Positions 32,149-37,198 of a stretch of 37,198 bases of DNA are shown piece by piece. The DNA comes from Rhodopseudomonas sp. BR0M22 (GTDB taxonomy: Bacteria > Pseudomonadota > Alphaproteobacteria > Rhizobiales > Xanthobacteraceae). Within the stretch, counting starts at the first letter, position 1. Each line of letters begins with the position of its first letter. The position numbers and the translations under genes were made by a program. The stretch lies in assembly GCF_010907035.1 (NCBI RefSeq), contig NZ_QUMK01000058.1, forward strand, positions 1 to 37,198. The letters run 5' to 3'. Under the pieces are notes generated by a model. The model was given only the letters and a program-made list of their open reading frames with translations. It searched no databases and had not been told where the DNA came from.

Positions 32149-33092
32149 TGGCCACGCTGCTGATTGCCGAACACGACAATTCCCACCTCAAGGACGCCAC
32201 CAACAAGGCGATGACCGCCGCTGCCGCGCTCGGCGGCGAGGTGCATATCCTCGTTGCCGGCCAGGGCTGCAAGGCCGTGGCCGATGCGGCTGCCAAGCTG
32301 CAGGGCGCCGGCAAGGTGCTGCTCGCCGAAGCGCCCGCCTATGAGCACGATCTCGCCGAGCCGCTGGCCGCGCTGATCGTCTCGCTCGCCGGCAGCTACG
32401 ACGCGATCGTCGCCCCGGCGACCTCGCGGTTCAAGAACGTGATGCCGCGCGTCGCCGCTCTGCTCGATGTGATGCAGGTGTCGGAGATCATCAAGGTTGT
32501 CGCGCCCGACACCTTCGAGCGTCCGATCTACGCCGGCAACGCGATTCAGACCGTGAAGTCGAAGGACGCCAAGAAGGTCATCACCGTCCGCACCTCGACC
32601 TTCCAGGCGACCGGCGAGGGTGGCAGCGCGGCGATCGAGACCGTCGCGGCGGCGGCCGATCCGGGCCTGTCGAGCTTCGTCGGCGAGGAAGTCGCCAAGA
32701 GCGATCGTCCGGAACTGTCGTCGGCCAAGATCATCGTGTCGGGTGGCCGCGCGATGCAGAGCCGCGAGAACTTCACCAAGTACATCGAGCCGCTCGCCGA
32801 CAAGCTCGGCGCCGGTGTCGGCGCCTCGCGCGCCGCGGTCGATGCCGGCTACGCGCCGAACGACTGGCAGGTCGGACAGACCGGCAAGGTTGTGGCGCCG
32901 GAGCTGTACATCGCGGTCGGCATCTCGGGCGCGATCCAGCATCTCGCCGGCATGAAGGACTCCAAGGTGATCGTCGCGATCAACAAGGACGAAGACGCGC
33001 CGATCTTCCAGGTCGCCGACTACGGCCTGGTCGCCGACCTCTACCAGGCGGTTCCGGAGCTGACCGAAGAGCTCGGCAAGCTCGGCAAGTAA
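32148..33092 (+). CDS. etfA: Electron transfer flavoprotein alpha subunit
   Basis: 314 residues, FAD-binding partner of EtfB. The C-terminal domain carries the ETF-alpha signature: [18 protein letters not shown] [59 protein letters not shown]. The N-terminal domain starts [15 protein letters not shown]. Translationally coupled to etfB. A GC-rich hairpin follows, then the 3-hydroxybutyryl-CoA dehydrogenase gene, a conserved grouping for fatty-acid and polyhydroxybutyrate-related metabolism. Confidence 0.97.
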   Translation: MATLLIAEHDNSHLKDATNKAMTAAAALGGEVHILVAGQGCKAVADAAAKLQGAGKVLLAEAPAYEHDLAEPLAALIVSLAGSYDAIVAPATSRFKNVMPRVAALLDVMQVSEIIKVVAPDTFERPIYAGNAIQTVKSKDAKKVITVRTSTFQATGEGGSAAIETVAAAADPGLSSFVGEEVAKSDRPELSSAKIIVSGGRAMQSRENFTKYIEPLADKLGAGVGASRAAVDAGYAPNDWQVGQTGKVVAPELYIAVGISGAIQHLAGMKDSKVIVAINKDEDAPIFQVADYGLVADLYQAVPELTEELGKLGK

Positions 33093-33108
33093 ACGCCTTC
33101 ACGGCGGA

Positions 33109-33134
33109 CGAACCCGGCCCTCGGGCCGGGTTCG
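33109..33134 (+). terminator. Hairpin after etfA
   Basis: CGAACCCGGCC (33109-33119) pairs with GGCCGGGTTCG (33124-33134) over 11 bp around CTCG. Only a weak U-rich stretch (TTGCAGAAGCTTT) follows, so stop efficiency is uncertain. Confidence 0.65.
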
Positions 33135-33255
33135 TTGCAGAAGCTTTAAGCGTTCACCGGCTAACTGTCCGGGCGCCGAACCACGGACAGCGGCGCGGGA
33201 ATGTGCGAAGATGCACCGGCCGCGCGACGCGGCTGTGCTCCGAACGAGATGAGAG

Positions 33256-34137
<882 letters not shown>

Positions 34138-34170
34138 TCGCGGGAGCCGCGCGGTATCGTAGTTACTTCC

Positions 34171-34248
34171 GTCATGGCCGGGCTCGTCCCGGCCATCCAC
34201 GTCTTGGCCCCGGCTCTCTCCGCCTCAGACTTGGATGCCCGGGCATGA
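34171..34248. repeat. Dispersed inverted repeat, degenerate copy
   Basis: GTCATGGCCGGG-CTCGT-CCCGGCCAT hairpin (34171-34196) followed by CCACGTC, and on the right ATGCCCGGGCATGA (about 34235-34248), which looks like a copy with its inner arm deleted. Lies between convergent hbd-type and LysR genes. Confidence 0.7.
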
Positions 34249-34258
34249 AGAGTTGTCT

Positions 34259-35173
34259 TCACACAATCCCCGGCACGCCCCGGATCTGCTCGGCCAAAAA
34301 ATCGATCAGCAGCCGCACGCGGGCGATGCCGGCGCGCTCCGGCACGATCAACAGATTGAGCGGCACCGGCGGCAGCCGATACTCCGGCAGCAGCACTTCG
34401 AGCCGGCCTGCGGCCACCAGATCGTCGACCAGCCAGCGGTGCGACGCCGCAATGCCGCGCCCTGCGATCAGCGCTTCGCGCGCGGCGAGCCCATGGTCGA
34501 CCCTGAGCCGGCCGCCGAACGGCACCCGGTGGGTCTCCTGATCCGGCCCCTGCAAGACCAGCATGTCGCTGCCGGCGACGTTCACCATGCGCACCCCCTG
34601 ATGGTGCGACAGCTCCTGCGGCGATGTCGGTCTGCCGTTCGCATCCAGATAGTCCGGCGAGGCCACCAGCAGGCGATGGCTGTGGCCGAGCGTGCGCAGC
34701 TTCAGTGAACTGTCGGCGAGCGGGGCCAGCCGGATCGCCAGGTCGACGCCTTCGCGCACCAGATCGACCCGATGATCGGTGAGGCCGAAGTCGATCGCGA
34801 TCTCCGGATAGCGATCCTGGAACGCGAAGATCAGCCGGCTGGCATGCAGCACCCCGAACGAGGCCGTGCAGGAGATTCGGATGGTGCCGGCGGGCGCCCC
34901 CGACGCGCCGAGCGCCTCGTCGCTGGCCTGGTCGAGCAGACGCAGGATCTGAATGCAGCGCGCGTAATAGCGGCTGCCTTCCTCGGTCAGCGTCACCCGG
35001 CGGGTGGTGCGGCTTAGCAGCGGTGCGCCGACCGCGGCCTCGAGCTCCTGCAGCTGCCGGGTGACGGTGGATTGGCCGACATTGAGATCACGCGCGACCG
35101 CCGACAGGCTGCCCCGTTCGGCAATGCGAACGAAGGTGCGGATGCGCTCGATCGTGACGGCTGATCTATCCAT
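34259..35173 (-). CDS. LysR-family transcriptional regulator
   Basis: 304 residues: winged helix-turn-helix 1-62 (RIRTFVRIAERGSLSAVARDLNVGQSTVTRQLQELEAAVGAPLLSR-type order of motifs) and a substrate-binding domain from about 90 with GTIRISCTASFGVLHASRLI and DLAIRLAPL. It resembles the CrgA/PA-type subgroup that often controls a divergent oxidoreductase. It is divergent from the quinone reductase gene at 35268 with 94 bp between starts, so that gene is the probable target. Inducer unknown. Confidence 0.95.
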   Translation of the reverse strand: MDRSAVTIERIRTFVRIAERGSLSAVARDLNVGQSTVTRQLQELEAAVGAPLLSRTTRRVTLTEEGSRYYARCIQILRLLDQASDEALGASGAPAGTIRISCTASFGVLHASRLIFAFQDRYPEIAIDFGLTDHRVDLVREGVDLAIRLAPLADSSLKLRTLGHSHRLLVASPDYLDANGRPTSPQELSHHQGVRMVNVAGSDMLVLQGPDQETHRVPFGGRLRVDHGLAAREALIAGRGIAASHRWLVDDLVAAGRLEVLLPEYRLPPVPLNLLIVPERAGIARVRLLIDFLAEQIRGVPGIV

Positions 35174-35267
35174 TTTCCGGAATAATCATATCGATACTCC
35201 GCGGCTACTGGAATAGTTGCCGCGGGGGTACCTGCAGGGTCTGATCATCACTGCAGGGAGCCTGGCC

Positions 35268-36068
35268 GTGAAAGTCCTTCTGGTATTCGCCCACCCCGAA
35301 CCGCGCTCGTTGAACGGAGCACTGCGCGACGTCGCGGTCGCGGAGCTGCAACGCCTCGGCCACGAGGTGCAGGTCTCCGATCTCTATGCCCAGGGCTGGA
35401 AGCCGGCAGTCGACCGCGCCGATTTTCCGGGCCTGGCACCCGGCGAGCGGCTGCTGCCGACCGTGGCGTCGAAGGCGGCGTTCGACGCCGGAGAGCTGAC
35501 CCAGGACGTCCGCGACGAGATCGACAAGCTGCTGTGGGCCGACGCCGTGATCCTGCAATTCCCGCTGTGGTGGTTCACCATGCCGGCGATCCTGAAGGGC
35601 TGGGTCGAGCGGGTGTTCGCCTGCGGTTTCGCCTACGGGGTCGGCGAGCACAGCGACAAGCGCTGGGGCAACCGCTACGGCGAGGGCGTTCTGGCCGGCA
35701 AGCGCGCGATGCTGATCGTCACCACCGGCGGCTGGGAGCAGCACTACGGCCCGCGCGGCATCAACGGTCCGATCGACGACCTGCTGTTTCCGATCCATCA
35801 CGGCATTCTGTTCTATCCGGGCTGCGAGGTGTTGCCGCCCTACGTGCTGTATCAGGCCGGCCGGCTGGACTCGGCAGGGTTCGAAGCCGCGGCCGAACAG
35901 CTGCGGGAGCGGATGCGCACGCTGGCCGAGACGCCGCCGATTCCGTACCGGCGCCAGAACGGCGGCGACTATTTGATCCCGACCATGGAGCTGCGGCCGG
36001 AGCTGGGCCCGCCCGGTGCCGAAGGCTTTGCGGTCCACCTGAGCAACGGGGCTGGCTCCACGGCCTGA
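35268..36068 (+). CDS. Flavodoxin-fold NAD(P)H quinone oxidoreductase
   Basis: 266 residues from GTG 35268, which has GGGAG 8 nt upstream; TTG 35217 upstream lacks support. The fold2 family (MdaB/KefF/NQO1-like) features are MKVLLVFAHPEPRSLNGAL (FMN-phosphate loop), LQFPLWWFTMPAILKGWVERVFACGFAYG (flavin and substrate site) and TTGGWEQHYGPRGING. Catalyses two-electron quinone reduction with NAD(P)H, avoiding semiquinones. Divergent from a LysR gene. About 60 residues longer than MdaB at the C-terminus. Confidence 0.93.
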   Translation: MKVLLVFAHPEPRSLNGALRDVAVAELQRLGHEVQVSDLYAQGWKPAVDRADFPGLAPGERLLPTVASKAAFDAGELTQDVRDEIDKLLWADAVILQFPLWWFTMPAILKGWVERVFACGFAYGVGEHSDKRWGNRYGEGVLAGKRAMLIVTTGGWEQHYGPRGINGPIDDLLFPIHHGILFYPGCEVLPPYVLYQAGRLDSAGFEAAAEQLRERMRTLAETPPIPYRRQNGGDYLIPTMELRPELGPPGAEGFAVHLSNGAGSTA

Positions 36069-36164
36069 CCGTGGCCGTCCAGGTCGCGGCGCGCTCGATG
36101 CAATTTCATCGAATGCGCGCCGCCTCGCTTCGGATTGTTAACGGTTTGCTGCCAGACTACCGCG

Positions 36165-36365
36165 ATGGACATGAGCATGATCAGCGCGGCGCTCGCCATG
36201 CAGGCCAGCAGCACGCAGATGCAGATCTCGACGACGATTCAAGCGTCGGCCGCCCGCACCGAGCGTGAGACGGTGCAGACGCTGCTCGGCATCGGGCAGG
36301 GCGGCTCGCCGTCGCTCGCCAATGTCGGCCCCGGCGTCGGCGGCAACCTGAATATCAGCGCGTAA
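36165..36365 (+). CDS. YjfB-like small protein (putative motility family)
   Basis: 66 residues from ATG 36165 (MDMSMISAALAMQASSTQMQ); an in-frame ATG at 36135 is less likely. The Met/Gln/Ser-rich amphipathic helix followed by VQTLLGIGQGG and a Gly-rich tail resembles the YjfB/DUF family of short proteins associated with flagellar or motility regulons. The match is by eye, and no flagellar gene lies nearby. Ribosome-binding site weak. Confidence 0.65.
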   Translation: MDMSMISAALAMQASSTQMQISTTIQASAARTERETVQTLLGIGQGGSPSLANVGPGVGGNLNISA

Positions 36366-36398
36366 TCCGAGCCCGTTAGCAGTCATCGCCATTTAGCA

Positions 36399-36515
36399 GT
36401 CATTCCGGGGCGCGCCGTCAGGCGCGAACCCGGAATCTCGATGTGATGGAAACGGCCGAGTGCTCAACAACCTCGGGATGCCGGGGTCACGCGCTCGCGC
36501 GCGCCCCGGAATGAC
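36399..36515. repeat. 117-bp MITE-like element with perfect 17-bp terminal inverted repeats
   Basis: GTCATTCCGGGGCGCGC (36399-36415) and GCGCGCCCCGGAATGAC (36499-36515) are exact reverse complements. The centre has smaller nested repeats (GAACCCGGAATCTCG, CTCGGGATGCCGGGG). No transposase is inside. It lies between the YjfB-like gene and the TlpA-type gene. Confidence 0.85.
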
Positions 36516-36525
36516 GCCGAGGGGG

Positions 36526-37198
36526 CTATGGCTTCCCGGCCGCTGCCGGCTTCACCGCCGCTTTGATCAGCGTGGTGGCGTCGTTGCTGTCCCACTCGGC
36601 CGGACCGGCGATCGTGGCAATCTCACAGCCTTCGCGGTCGACCAGCACGGAGGTCGGCATCCCGAGCGCGCGGCCGACGGCCTTCAGCTCCTGAAACACC
36701 TTGGCCGAAGCGTCGGTAAACACCGCCAGGTGCGTGAGCTTTTCGTCGTCGAGGAACTTCTTCGGCTTGGCCGGGTCGCGGGTGTCGATGTTGATCGCCA
36801 CCACGTCGAAGTCGGGGCTGCCGAGCTTGGCCTGAAGATTGTCGAGCGCCGGCATCTCCTTGCGGCACGGCACGCACCAGGTCGCCCACAGATTGACCAG
36901 CACGGTGCGGCCACGGAAATCCGACAGCTTCTTGGGCTGGCCGGCGTCGTCCGTGAACGTCAGATCAGGCAGCCGCAGCGGCGCTGCCGCCGGTGTCAGC
37001 GCCGCGACCTCGCCGCGCAGCAACGGCTTGAGCTGCTGCGCCAGCGCCACAGCCGGCCGGCACACCGGATCGCCGCCCGCATTGCGCTGCAGCCCGGCAA
37101 TCCCGTATACCCCGGCGGCGCCAGCGACGACGAGCACGGCAATCGTGGCCAGGATGATGGTCAGGCGGCCGGCGCGGCGCGTCGGGGCGGGATGGGGC
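36526..37198 (-). CDS. tlpA: TlpA-type membrane-anchored thioredoxin (5' end outside window)
   Basis: At least 223 residues; the open frame continues to the window edge, so the start lies beyond 37198. N-terminal membrane anchor (ILATIAVLVVAGAAGVYGIAG) and a periplasmic thioredoxin domain with NLWATWCVPCRKEMPAL (CVPC active site), VVAINIDTRD and the cis-Pro region ALGMPTSVLVDREG. A Cys outside the active site (PVCRPA) and one in REGCEIA may form the extra structural disulfide known for Bradyrhizobium TlpA, which reduces cytochrome oxidase assembly factors and supports cytochrome c biogenesis. This would be a second periplasmic reductase beside dsbD. Gene name by family resemblance. Confidence 0.9.
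   Translation of the reverse strand, partial: PHPAPTRRAGRLTIILATIAVLVVAGAAGVYGIAGLQRNAGGDPVCRPAVALAQQLKPLLRGEVAALTPAAAPLRLPDLTFTDDAGQPKKLSDFRGRTVLVNLWATWCVPCRKEMPALDNLQAKLGSPDFDVVAINIDTRDPAKPKKFLDDEKLTHLAVFTDASAKVFQELKAVGRALGMPTSVLVDREGCEIATIAGPAEWDSNDATTLIKAAVKPAAAGKP

Overview
The window looks like chromosome of a high-GC alphaproteobacterium of the Rhodopseudomonas/Bradyrhizobium group. The evidence is a SAM-II riboswitch before metZ, a single-chain double-domain dCTP deaminase, an etfB-etfA-hydroxybutyryl-CoA dehydrogenase block, a twin-transmembrane protein next to a PduO-type cobalamin adenosyltransferase, an EcfG-type promoter, and several dispersed short inverted repeats. This is inference from gene content; no rRNA is present. 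No phage, IS element or CRISPR array was seen.

Layout. 1-1.6 kb: hslO (Hsp33) facing apaG. 1.8-4.8 kb: an overlapping three-gene unit of an OpgC-type membrane acyltransferase and two exported SGNH-hydrolase-like proteins, the first lacking catalytic residues. 4.9-8.0 kb (minus): dsbD, a DsbA/ScsC-like thioredoxin and a YkuD L,D-transpeptidase lipoprotein, divergent from an OmpR-family two-component pair (8.1-10.1 kb). The intergenic region carries CTTAAG-N5-CTTAAG, the classic PmrA-type box. 10.2-11.6 kb (minus): metZ behind a SAM-II riboswitch and terminator. 11.7-16.8 kb: dcd, a Uma2 protein, an unknown protein, a MATE transporter and ogt. 17.0 kb: tRNA-Gly(CCC). 17.3-23.2 kb: a stress-like region with a small His-rich membrane protein, a membrane-anchored unknown, a repeat-bearing stress protein, two GH13 enzymes (alpha-glucosidase and trehalose-synthase-like) and a PRC-barrel protein with an exact GGAAC-N16-CGTT promoter. 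Divergent from the PRC-barrel gene is a self-contained transcription unit of about 235 nt with a 14-codon ORF and a strong terminator but no downstream gene. 23.6-26.4 kb: a TonB-dependent receptor and nikR diverge around an exact NikR operator, which points to nickel uptake. 26.4-30.3 kb: alkA-type glycosylase, gluQ, a soluble hybrid histidine kinase and a YihY/BrkB membrane protein. 30.4-34.1 kb: twin-transmembrane protein, cobalamin adenosyltransferase, etfB, etfA and 3-hydroxybutyryl-CoA dehydrogenase. 34.2-37.2 kb: a LysR regulator divergent from a flavodoxin-fold quinone reductase, a YjfB-like small protein, a 117-bp element with perfect 17-bp inverted ends, and a TlpA-type thioredoxin cut by the window edge.

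How genes may work together. The dsbD/DsbA-like/L,D-transpeptidase operon links periplasmic thiol reduction with a cysteine-dependent cell-wall enzyme, under probable control of the adjacent two-component system. The receptor/nikR pair is a compact nickel-responsive unit. The GH13/PRC-barrel region is consistent with trehalose and compatible-solute metabolism in the general stress response. The OpgC/SGNH cassette suggests acyl decoration of a periplasmic or surface glucan.
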